Positions 15,816 through 21,858 of a stretch of 21,858 bases of DNA are shown here, one piece after another. The first letter of the stretch is position 1. Each line of letters starts with the position of its first letter. Source of the stretch: a virus. The notes beneath the pieces are model-generated. The model worked only from the letters and a program-made list of their open reading frames with translations, was not told the DNA's origin and made no database searches. The stretch covers positions 1 through 21,858 of IMG/VR virus record IMGVR_UViG_3300021185_003455, one strand, 5' to 3'. A program made the position numbers and the translations under genes.

Positions 15816-17848
15816 TATACTACCCTCCCTTTTATATCCTTACCCGGATATTTTAATTCAAATACAGATGGGTCTAAAGATGGATAAACCATTTTTCCCT
15901 TTGTTGCTGATTCAATATTGTATTTTATTTTAGAGTATGAACCTCCACATTTATTTACAATTTCACATTTTGGAACAGATTGAACTCCCTCTACACCAGC
16001 AATTAGTAATTCAATTTCAGAAATATTGATAGCTTGATTAAATGTCCAATTATCAATATTAAAATGATTTTCAATCTCTGTAATGCATTGTAGTAGAACT
16101 TCTCTTTTGTTATATGAATTATAAACCATTATTTCAAAATCAAGCCCTATATTAATTATAAATCCATTTAATAAATTTATACCATCCGTTAACATTCTAT
16201 ATTCTGATAAGTATGTTTTTAGATTTTCTTTAACTGCTTGGTTTAAGTTCGTTAAATATTTATTAGAATCATATCCTAGCACATATAAATTAATGGCAAA
16301 TGGATTATTTTTTTCGTTATTTGTAGTTTTTCCAACTAAGAATCTTTGTAATTCTGTTTTTATTTCTGTTTCTGTTTTTTTATTACCACTTAGTTGTTGT
16401 ACTAATCCTGCAAATTCATCTAAAGTATCAGGTGTGTTTAATATTGAAGATGGTGAGTTATTATCCAACTCTCCATCCGGTGCACAATACGCTTTTGCAA
16501 TACCACCATACTTTGCTGGTAATGATAATGCTCTTACTTGATAATCTTTTCGTGTTACTGCTCTATTTTGTGAACCAAAATGTGCTAATCCATTCTGTCT
16601 AATTTCTTCTAAGGTTTCAGCACCCCTACCACCACTGGCAGGAATTTCATTTTCAGCTGCAATTGAATTCTTTACAGTTCCATACATTTGAAGTTCATCA
16701 TCATCAAATAAAGATAAATCCTCATCAAATTCAATGTTTGTGATACGCTTAATCTCTCCTTTTGCAACATTTGAATTAACACCACCACCAACTAAATATC
16801 TTACAGTAAGTGTAGTATTACTTGGTGCTTGTCCATATGATTTAGTTTTTAAGAAGTTAGCAGGGTCAAATGATGCACCTAATTTATCGATTGAATTATT
16901 TAATCCCAATCCTACATTTTTAAAATTTGGTAGTAATGTTTCATCTGAAGATGTTGAATTACCTCCTCCGAAAATAATACTTGTTGTATTATCTTCATTT
17001 ATTTTAGTAGTAAATCTTCTAGAAGTTTTTGTTACTTTCAAAATTTGAGGTACTGATTCTTTAAACTGCGCCAAATCGTTATCAAATTGAGTGGTGTTCA
17101 CATAATCAGTATAAATAAGTTCTTGTGCTAAATAAGGAACCTCATACCATTTGTTTCCATTAGAATCTCTTACATCATATATTTCAATAATATTTTTATC
17201 TGAAAAATTTATTGTATCAAACTGTTTAGGACTATTAAATGATTTATTTATAGTTTTAAGTTCTGCAGAAATTGCTGGAACATATTTTCTTATTAAATAA
17301 AAAGTGGGTTCTTGTAATTCGTTTCTTTGATAGACACTTATCTCTCTATCAGTTATATCATTAAAATCTACAAGTTCTGTTGTTCTAAAGGAAACACCAG
17401 TACTTGATGTTAATTCCATACCTTCTTTAATTCTAAGAAGATATCCTGCATCTAATTCGAATCGGTTATCACCATCATATAAATCACCACTTGCTTTTCT
17501 TTTACTTGGAACAAGTTGATAAACTGATATACTAGTAAGTGCCGCAGATGTAGTTTTTGGTTTGTATCCAAGAAAGCTAGATAAGTTAATAACATTAGCT
17601 CTATCTTCTGCCGAGTGAAGCATTGATTCTTTTAGAGTATCATCTATATAGTAACCAAGAACATCTCCTAAATAAGATGCCATTTCAATGAACATCATAC
17701 CCGGAGAAGCTTCATTAAAATCTGAATATGAAGTAGGGAAATATGTTTTGGCATACTCAATAAGATTTTCTCTAAATTGACCGAAATCTTTATTTAGATA
17801 TTTTATATCTCTACCCTTATTTTTTTTATTTGTTGTATTTAAAGCCAT
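15815..17848 (-). CDS. Baseplate wedge protein, T4 gp6-like (baseplate J family)
   Basis: A 677-aa homologue of T4 gp6 (660 aa), the protein that forms the ring of baseplate wedges and drives the structural switch at infection. The N-terminal region is diagnostic: 'YLNKDFGQFRENLIEYAKTYFP' spread over 17-38, 'SDFNEASPGMMFIEMASYLGDVLGYYID' over 42-69, then 'LLHSAEDRANVINLSSFLGYKP'-type sequence to about residue 97. A J-like region about 405-460 contains 'GAETLEEIRQNGLAHFGSQNRAVTRKDY'. The ATG at 17848 follows the gp25 stop by 6 bases. Gene order gp25 then gp6 matches T4-like phages. Its stop overlaps the next start. Confidence 0.9.
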   Translation of the reverse strand: MALNTTNKKNKGRDIKYLNKDFGQFRENLIEYAKTYFPTSYSDFNEASPGMMFIEMASYLGDVLGYYIDDTLKESMLHSAEDRANVINLSSFLGYKPKTTSAALTSISVYQLVPSKRKASGDLYDGDNRFELDAGYLLRIKEGMELTSSTGVSFRTTELVDFNDITDREISVYQRNELQEPTFYLIRKYVPAISAELKTINKSFNSPKQFDTINFSDKNIIEIYDVRDSNGNKWYEVPYLAQELIYTDYVNTTQFDNDLAQFKESVPQILKVTKTSRRFTTKINEDNTTSIIFGGGNSTSSDETLLPNFKNVGLGLNNSIDKLGASFDPANFLKTKSYGQAPSNTTLTVRYLVGGGVNSNVAKGEIKRITNIEFDEDLSLFDDDELQMYGTVKNSIAAENEIPASGGRGAETLEEIRQNGLAHFGSQNRAVTRKDYQVRALSLPAKYGGIAKAYCAPDGELDNNSPSSILNTPDTLDEFAGLVQQLSGNKKTETEIKTELQRFLVGKTTNNEKNNPFAINLYVLGYDSNKYLTNLNQAVKENLKTYLSEYRMLTDGINLLNGFIINIGLDFEIMVYNSYNKREVLLQCITEIENHFNIDNWTFNQAINISEIELLIAGVEGVQSVPKCEIVNKCGGSYSKIKYNIESATKGKMVYPSLDPSVFELKYPGKDIKGRVV

Positions 17849-17854
17849 AATTTA

Positions 17855-18286
17855 TTATCCCTGAACTACAAACGTTACGTTATCAGTTTCTATACTATCT
17901 CCCATAGAAAACTTAATATCCATACCAACTTGATTTCTATCTTTCATTTCATCGGTCAATTCAATATTAATTTCATCTATTTTTATATACGGTAACCAAA
18001 AGTTAACACTTTCAGTTATTACTTTCTGTATGTTGGTTTCAAACTCCCTATCATCCATTTGTTCAAATAAGAATGAATGTAATCCGGTTCCAAACTCGGG
18101 TTGCATTATTCTTTCTCCTTTTGCAGTTAAAAGAAGATTTCTTAAATTCGTTTTAGCTGCCTCAAATGCCGAATATGTTGGATTAAACAAAGTGCCACTA
18201 TTAGTAGGATATTCAAAACCATATGCATAGTTATCAAATTCACTATCTGTATCTTTTACTATTCTTTTTGGTAAAACGTATGACAT
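17855..18286 (-). CDS. Baseplate wedge protein, T4 gp25-like
   Basis: A 143-aa protein of the gp25/GPW lysozyme-like fold family (T4 gp25 is 132 aa). In contractile tails this protein joins the wedge to the sheath and starts sheath assembly. The hallmark is at 47-75: 'TNLRNLLLTAKGERIMQPEFG' reads across this region and continues 'TGLHSFLFE'. The end is beta-type and acidic. The start ATG at 18286 overlaps the stop of the 20-aa Cys/Gly ORF (TAATG), and a G-run 8 bases upstream may serve as ribosome site. The gene is immediately followed by gp6. Confidence 0.92.
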   Translation of the reverse strand: MSYVLPKRIVKDTDSEFDNYAYGFEYPTNSGTLFNPTYSAFEAAKTNLRNLLLTAKGERIMQPEFGTGLHSFLFEQMDDREFETNIQKVITESVNFWLPYIKIDEINIELTDEMKDRNQVGMDIKFSMGDSIETDNVTFVVQG

Positions 18287-18348
18287 TATTTACCCCCACA
18301 TCCACAGCCACATCCGCAACCGCCATCTAATTTATTTTTGTTTATCAT
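18286..18348 (-). CDS. 20-aa Cys/Gly-repeat microprotein
   Basis: A 20-codon ORF below usual length limits. It begins MINKNKLD and continues with four cysteines alternating with glycine ('GGCGCGCGCGGK'). Its ATG overlaps the stop of the 190-aa gene (ATGA) and its TAA overlaps the gp25 start (TAATG), so it fills a gap of 58 bases with exact coupling on both sides. That fit is the main reason to call it real. Alternating Cys-Gly suggests metal binding or disulfide formation, possibly in virion assembly, but I know no family for it. Alternatively the stretch could be spacer that happens to be open. Confidence 0.55.
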   Translation of the reverse strand: MINKNKLDGGCGCGCGCGGK

Positions 18349-18917
18349 TTTTTAAATTTTTTAACTAATGCAGAATTATCTCTGTTTAGAATTCTATCTA
18401 ATCCAGGCAGACCAGTTGTTACACCCAATCCACCTTGTTTTTTTCCACCAACACCTGGCATATCTCCATATCCCATTTGCGCTGCCATTGAAGCTTTCAT
18501 TCCATCTAAACCTGCTCCTGCTCCTTGTTGAGTAAACTCAACTGTTTTATCCATACTTTCATTCACTTGTGGTTTCTGAAATGAATCTAACACAGATTTT
18601 GGAGAAACTCCACCTGATTTTTGTTCTTTAGTAAATGGTTTAGTATTTCTTAGTGCTTCATTTAATGCTTCATTTTTAGATAAAACCCTTTTAGGTTGTT
18701 CTGTTCTTTCATTTTCTAATACTTGTTCAGCCATTTTAAATGGGTCTACTTCTTCACTAACCACATTGTTTGTAGATTTATTAGAAGTTTTTGATGTACC
18801 ATTAACTGCCTCAGCAAGTATTGCTGGGAATTGATTTTTAAGAAAGTTTTCATGTTTCTTAGCAACTTCAACTTCCACTAATGCTTTTACTACTTTGATT
18901 AATTGTTTTTGTTTCAT
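18345..18917 (-). CDS. Putative virion protein of unknown function
   Basis: A 190-aa protein, rich in Lys, Gln and Asn. The N terminus is a predicted amphipathic helix ('KQLIKVVKALVEVEVAKKHENF' over 4-25). The middle is low-complexity and probably disordered (40-130). A Gly-rich stretch (132-169) leads to a short conserved-looking ending, 'LDRILNRDNSALVKKFKK' (173-190), which resembles the ends of hypothetical proteins near gp25 in marine T4-like phages. No Shine-Dalgarno is visible; the leader is A-rich. It heads the long unit started by the late-type motif at 18945, and its stop overlaps the microprotein start. A connector or chaperone for the baseplate is possible but not shown. Confidence 0.6.
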   Translation of the reverse strand: MKQKQLIKVVKALVEVEVAKKHENFLKNQFPAILAEAVNGTSKTSNKSTNNVVSEEVDPFKMAEQVLENERTEQPKRVLSKNEALNEALRNTKPFTKEQKSGGVSPKSVLDSFQKPQVNESMDKTVEFTQQGAGAGLDGMKASMAAQMGYGDMPGVGGKKQGGLGVTTGLPGLDRILNRDNSALVKKFKK

Positions 18918-18944
18918 TATTTCTAAAATTTTCTTTTATCTTAA

Positions 18945-18953
18945 TATAAATAT
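18945..18953 (-). promoter_or_regulatory. Late-type promoter motif ATATTTATA before the 190-aa gene
   Basis: A perfect motif copy (TATATTTATA on the coding strand) 27 bases before the ATG at 18917, in the 57-base gap after the 319-aa gene. It would drive the long unit containing gp25, gp6 and the adhesion genes. Confidence 0.55.
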
Positions 18954-18974
18954 ATCTTTGTTAGTTTTATGGTT

Positions 18975-19934
18975 CTAATCACAATCACCACAACACTTTC
19001 TTCTTTCCTCAGCAAGTTCTTGTCTGATTTGTACTATTGATTTTTGTAATTGTAAAGAGCTTCTATCCTTTTTTGCATCATCTAATAATTTACCTACCAT
19101 TAAATCAGCTTCATTAAAAAATCGTTCTCTTCCTAATACATCTTTTTGAGTTTCTGCTCTAAGTATATCATCTAAATTTGATTCTAAAGTACCCCCACTT
19201 GATAATCTTGCTCTAAGTTCATTATCTATTTGTTCAGAACCACCCCCTTGTTGACCTGGATTAAATGGTACATTATTACCACCAAAGGTTGAGCCATCTA
19301 AGGAACCAAAGTTTCCATCTGCTCCAAAGTTTGCGTCTCCACCCAACTTTAAAGCTGGAAACGGAATGTTTGGTATTGAATAACCTACCCATTGTAAAAC
19401 ACCAGGACCTGGAATTGGAGCTGGTGCGGAAGGATACAAAGATGTTGTCATATACATTCCTTTTAAACTAAATAAATGTACTTGCATAAACAGAACCATC
19501 ATATCTAAAAATGATAAACAAGAATCGGTTGGGATTTCAAATGGTACATTTGGCCATGTGCCAGGTGAAGTTACCATAGCTGAATTTGCTAATATGTTTT
19601 GTACTGAACCTGGTGCTGGTATTAATGGGGTAGGGAAGGGAAGTAGTGTAGCTCCAGTCCAATATCCCTTTACTGCATTACCAACATCTTTTAAAAAAGC
19701 ATGTTGAGCAGGAACTCCCTTAGTAAGTGCCATTGTATGTGCTACAGTCATCATAGTAATGAACAAAGGTAGATTTCCTGCAGCAACTGGATTTTTATGT
19801 ATTAACTGTCCACCCCGTCTTATGCACATATCATATTCCATCGCCAATTTAGCAGCGTACTGAGGATATGCAACAACTCCAAGAGGATTGTTCATGTATA
19901 GTAACATATTTACTTTGAACAATTTCCAAGACAT
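18975..19934 (-). CDS. Hydrophobic baseplate-module protein with C-terminal CC-x-x-C
   Basis: A 319-aa protein. Residues 1-165 are unusually hydrophobic, Met- and Pro-rich, with two stretches that could be buried or membrane-seeking helices: 'LPLFITMMTVAHTMAL' (55-70) and 'FLDMMVLFMQVHLFSL' (about 142-157). A Pro/Gly-rich linker (about 166-230) follows, then a charged helical region ('LRAETQKDVLGRERFFNEADLM'-type sequence, 250-312). The last residues are 'RKCCGDCD', giving Cys314, Cys315 and Cys318, which could bind metal. It lies 4 bases after the gp5-like spike gene, so a hub-associated or membrane-contacting role is an attractive inference. I do not recognise a named family. Confidence 0.6.
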   Translation of the reverse strand: MSWKLFKVNMLLYMNNPLGVVAYPQYAAKLAMEYDMCIRRGGQLIHKNPVAAGNLPLFITMMTVAHTMALTKGVPAQHAFLKDVGNAVKGYWTGATLLPFPTPLIPAPGSVQNILANSAMVTSPGTWPNVPFEIPTDSCLSFLDMMVLFMQVHLFSLKGMYMTTSLYPSAPAPIPGPGVLQWVGYSIPNIPFPALKLGGDANFGADGNFGSLDGSTFGGNNVPFNPGQQGGGSEQIDNELRARLSSGGTLESNLDDILRAETQKDVLGRERFFNEADLMVGKLLDDAKKDRSSLQLQKSIVQIRQELAEERRKCCGDCD

Positions 19935-19938
19935 AATT

Positions 19939-21216
19939 TTACTCCGTAAAGTTTTTTATTGATTTTATTTGGTCTAATCTAGCAGCAATTGCTTCAAATT
20001 CAGGAATATTTAGAGGGCCCTTAGCAGTAGGTCCTGCTGGAGTTGCATAAATTTGATTTTTAATAGCAGTAATCATAGCATCTAAAATATCAACTAATGT
20101 TTGTGCTCTTGCAAGAGGTTCCTTTTGACCAGTACCACCATTACCACTATCATCAGTATTTAATCGTATTTCTCCATTACCAGTTTTGATAGTAAAGTCA
20201 GCATCATTTCTGTTAGTAGTTATATTTACAGTATCACCGAAATCTAAATCAGCTCCAGCATTACCATTATCAATTGTGAATTTACCATCAGATATGAATC
20301 CATAATTTCCTTTTGAGAAAAATATCATTTCAGCTGCTTTGGATGAAAGGATAATTCTTTCTGAGTTGATTAGTATTTGGTCTTGTCCTACATATTCTTC
20401 AGGTATTTCAAAGTTTATAGGAGTAGTTTCAAAGTTGGAAGAACCACCATCATCTATAAGACCTGGTTGAAATGGCATTTTATAATCTTGAGAGGTAAGT
20501 GCTATAATTGAACCATCTTTATTTACATCTTCTTCTGTTAGTTCGTTTAATTTTAAATTGTTTTTTCCTTCATCATTCTCTCTGTTACGGATGACAAGCG
20601 TTGGTGAAAATGATTGTTCTTCGTTATTATAAGCAGAAAACCTAATTGATTGTCCAAACCTTGATTGTATTATTTTATCACCTTCATATAAACGTAGTTT
20701 ATGTACTACTTCTGGTTTAAAATACTCACCAAGTTCAGAATCTCTTTCCGCGGTATCTGATTGTGCTGTTGATGTTTGAGATACTTCAGAATAAGAATCA
20801 CTATTTGGCTGTGATTCTTCACTACTTTCAGATAATCTTTCTTCTACATTTATTTTTGCATTACCAATATTAATATTAGTACTTGGTATTCTTTTATAAT
20901 AGTCAATACCACCAACAAATATAAGTTGAACCGTTTCACCTACTAAGGGTATTCCCTCATCGGGTAACATGGGTGCATAAAAATTTAAATTCTTTTTATT
21001 TGGAGTTAAATCATTAAGTTTCCTTATTTTAGAATGTCCTATATAGGCATCAGATAATTTAGAACTTTCTTCACTACTACCGATTGTAGGTATATTTTCA
21101 TCATCTTCATTCAAGATGACGTGTTCTACAATACCAACATTTATTGATTTTCCCCCAATATTAAAATTATTAGATGCTGATTGATATTGCTGTGATATTG
21201 ATTTTCTACCAGCCAT
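19939..21216 (-). CDS. Baseplate central spike protein, T4 gp5-like without lysozyme domain
   Basis: A 425-aa protein that I read as the tail spike. The N-terminal part (about 25-110: 'GIVEHVILNEDD', 'LVGETVQLIFVGG') and the part after a Ser/Glu-rich insert (127-165) together resemble an OB-fold, with the conserved strand 'EGDKIIQSRFGQSIRFSAY' at 178-196. Residues about 278-355 ('ILINSERIILSSKAAEMIFF', 'GFISDGKFTIDN', 'DFTIKTGNGEIRLN') are short beta repeats typical of the spike beta-helix. The end (365-422) is helical. T4 gp5 (575 aa) has a lysozyme domain between OB and helix; no such domain or catalytic motif is visible here. The start overlaps the previous stop by one base (TAATG). Confidence in the spike role is good. 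Confidence 0.78.
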   Translation of the reverse strand: MAGRKSISQQYQSASNNFNIGGKSINVGIVEHVILNEDDENIPTIGSSEESSKLSDAYIGHSKIRKLNDLTPNKKNLNFYAPMLPDEGIPLVGETVQLIFVGGIDYYKRIPSTNINIGNAKINVEERLSESSEESQPNSDSYSEVSQTSTAQSDTAERDSELGEYFKPEVVHKLRLYEGDKIIQSRFGQSIRFSAYNNEEQSFSPTLVIRNRENDEGKNNLKLNELTEEDVNKDGSIIALTSQDYKMPFQPGLIDDGGSSNFETTPINFEIPEEYVGQDQILINSERIILSSKAAEMIFFSKGNYGFISDGKFTIDNGNAGADLDFGDTVNITTNRNDADFTIKTGNGEIRLNTDDSGNGGTGQKEPLARAQTLVDILDAMITAIKNQIYATPAGPTAKGPLNIPEFEAIAARLDQIKSIKNFTE

Positions 21217-21626
21217 TACTTACCTACCTTTTGCTTGAGTTCTTCAATTTCATTTGTAAGTTCATCAACCTTTAAGTCTTGCTCATCAACAACCTCTTTT
21301 GCAGTTTCTTCTAATTGAGAAAGTAACTGTTCTTTTTCATCATCAGAAAGAAAGCCAGTATCACCTTCAGCTTTTTGAGCTGCTCCTATAATTCTTTGTG
21401 CAATTGCTGCCATCTTGATTAGCGAATCATCGTTCTTAACTGATGTATCTACTAAATCTTTTATGATGGGACCAATTACTGCCATATCTCCTGCGTGTCT
21501 AATCACCTTTTTCATTTCAGCAATTAGTTCTGAGATTCTTTGTTTCTTGTTTATCTGATTCTCATAGATATCTTTAAACAATCCACTAAGGTTCTTACCA
21601 GGAAATAATTCAAAATCTGTACTCAT
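21216..21626 (-). CDS. Small coiled-coil protein of the baseplate module
   Basis: A 136-aa, highly charged, mostly helical protein. The N terminus 'FELFPGKNLSGLFKDIYENQ' (5-24) looks conserved. A central helix (30-90) precedes a C-terminal coiled coil with regular heptads ('LDEL..EIEELKQKV'-type, 100-134). It is the first gene of the unit driven by the motif at 21648, and its stop overlaps the spike gene start. That tight coupling suggests it works with the gp5-like spike, perhaps as a hub or chaperone component. I do not recognise a named T4 equivalent. No clear Shine-Dalgarno precedes the ATG. Confidence 0.6.
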   Translation of the reverse strand: MSTDFELFPGKNLSGLFKDIYENQINKKQRISELIAEMKKVIRHAGDMAVIGPIIKDLVDTSVKNDDSLIKMAAIAQRIIGAAQKAEGDTGFLSDDEKEQLLSQLEETAKEVVDEQDLKVDELTNEIEELKQKVGK

Positions 21627-21647
21627 TATTTTACCATATTAGTTGTA

Positions 21648-21656
21648 TATAAATAT
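21648..21656 (-). promoter_or_regulatory. Late-type promoter motif ATATTTATA before the 136-aa gene
   Basis: A perfect motif copy (TATATTTATA on the coding strand) 21 bases before the ATG at 21626 and 8 bases after the T-tract of the terminator at 21665-21691. The same terminator-then-motif layout occurs at 4112-4153. Confidence 0.6.
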
Positions 21657-21664
21657 AGTAAATG

Positions 21665-21691
21665 AAAAAACCTCACTTTTTAGGGTGAGGT
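21665..21691 (-). terminator. Rho-independent terminator after the small hydrophobic gene
   Basis: On the minus strand a 7-bp perfect stem ACCTCAC / GTGAGGT encloses an 8-base loop and runs into a T-tract (complement of 21665-21670). It lies 27 bases after the stop of the gene at the right edge. Confidence 0.85.
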
Positions 21692-21718
21692 CTTTAATCA
21701 ATTGATTTCAATTAATCC

Positions 21719-21850
21719 TTATTTCTTTTTAAGGATATGGTATAGAATAAAGGCACCTACTAATCCAAGTAAACCTTCACTACTCAATCCACCCAAAATA
21801 CCCATAATGTTTTCCACTACTGAGTTTTCTGGCCAAAAAGGTATCTGCAT
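21719..21850 (-). CDS. Small hydrophobic protein, possibly membrane-bound; may be 5'-partial
   Basis: The ORF from the ATG at 21850 encodes 43 aa. Residues about 14-39 form one hydrophobic, Gly-rich helix ('IMGILGGLSSEGLLGLVGAF') ending in 'HILKKK', the layout of a single-pass membrane protein with a positive tail. Holin-like or other small phage membrane proteins share this form, but nothing specific identifies it. The frame stays open to the window edge (two further codons, K-G), and an AAAGGA directly abuts this ATG with no spacing. The true start may therefore be outside the window, or at the internal ATG at 21805, which has GTGGA upstream. A strong terminator follows. Confidence 0.5.
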   Translation of the reverse strand: MQIPFWPENSVVENIMGILGGLSSEGLLGLVGAFILYHILKKK

Positions 21851-21858
21851 TCCTTTGA

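Noticed and set aside
2812-21656. Plus-strand TATAAATA as true T4-type late promoters firing antisense
   Set aside because: All genes downstream in that direction are antisense, while every copy lies just before a minus-strand start and twice just after a minus-strand terminator. A coding-strand reading is simpler, though antisense RNA cannot be excluded.
1-21858. tRNA genes, CRISPR arrays, insertion sequences
   Set aside because: No cloverleaf-like region, regularly spaced repeats, transposase or terminal inverted repeats were seen; almost all bases are in minus-strand coding sequence.

Overview
This AT-rich window reads as part of the late (virion) region of a T4-like contractile-tailed phage, most likely marine. 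Every gene I can support lies on the minus strand, so transcription runs from high to low coordinates. The assignment rests on recognisable homologues of T4 baseplate proteins in a single colinear block: a gp5-like central spike (19939-21216), a gp25-like wedge protein (17855-18286) and a gp6-like wedge protein (15815-17848). They are followed by large modular adhesion and tail proteins. The host is probably a member of the Bacteroidetes. The evidence is BACON-type domains and 'GC-x-D-x-x-A-x-NY' cysteine repeats in one tail protein, and a promoter before the primase that fits the Bacteroidetes form TTG-N20-TAnnTTT. This host call is an inference, not proven.

Layout from right to left. A small hydrophobic protein at the right edge ends in a strong terminator. 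The first unit (21626 to 18975) encodes a small coiled-coil protein, the gp5-like spike and a hydrophobic protein of unknown role. The second unit (18917 to 6114) encodes a 190-aa protein, a 20-aa Cys/Gly microprotein missed by length-limited gene callers, gp25, gp6, a DNRLRE-like protein, a coiled-coil fibre-like protein, a BACON protein and a giant 1747-aa protein with a P2 gpI-like region and a LamG-like lectin domain. The third unit (6055 to 4173) encodes two structural proteins and ends in a terminator. The fourth encodes a paralogue of the second of these. The fifth (2788 to 462) starts with a 62-aa protein and continues with accessory genes: a sulfotransferase, a GIY-YIG nuclease and a glycosyltransferase-like protein. 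The left edge holds the start of a zinc-finger DNA primase, which marks the change to replication genes.

The units are defined by a perfect 9-base motif, ATATTTATA on the coding strand. I found it only in five intergenic gaps, 15-27 bases upstream of a start codon. Twice it sits directly after a rho-independent terminator. I read it as this phage's late promoter. It is the reverse complement of the T4 late element TATAAATA extended by one base, and it has no recognisable -33 box. Within units, genes are packed with TAATG or ATGA overlaps, which suggests translational coupling.

The most notable content is the concentration of carbohydrate-binding folds (BACON, DNRLRE-like, LamG-like) in one tail module, next to a sulfotransferase/glycosyltransferase cassette under a late-type promoter. 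There is no intergenic gap over 300 bases. I saw no tRNA, CRISPR array or insertion sequence.
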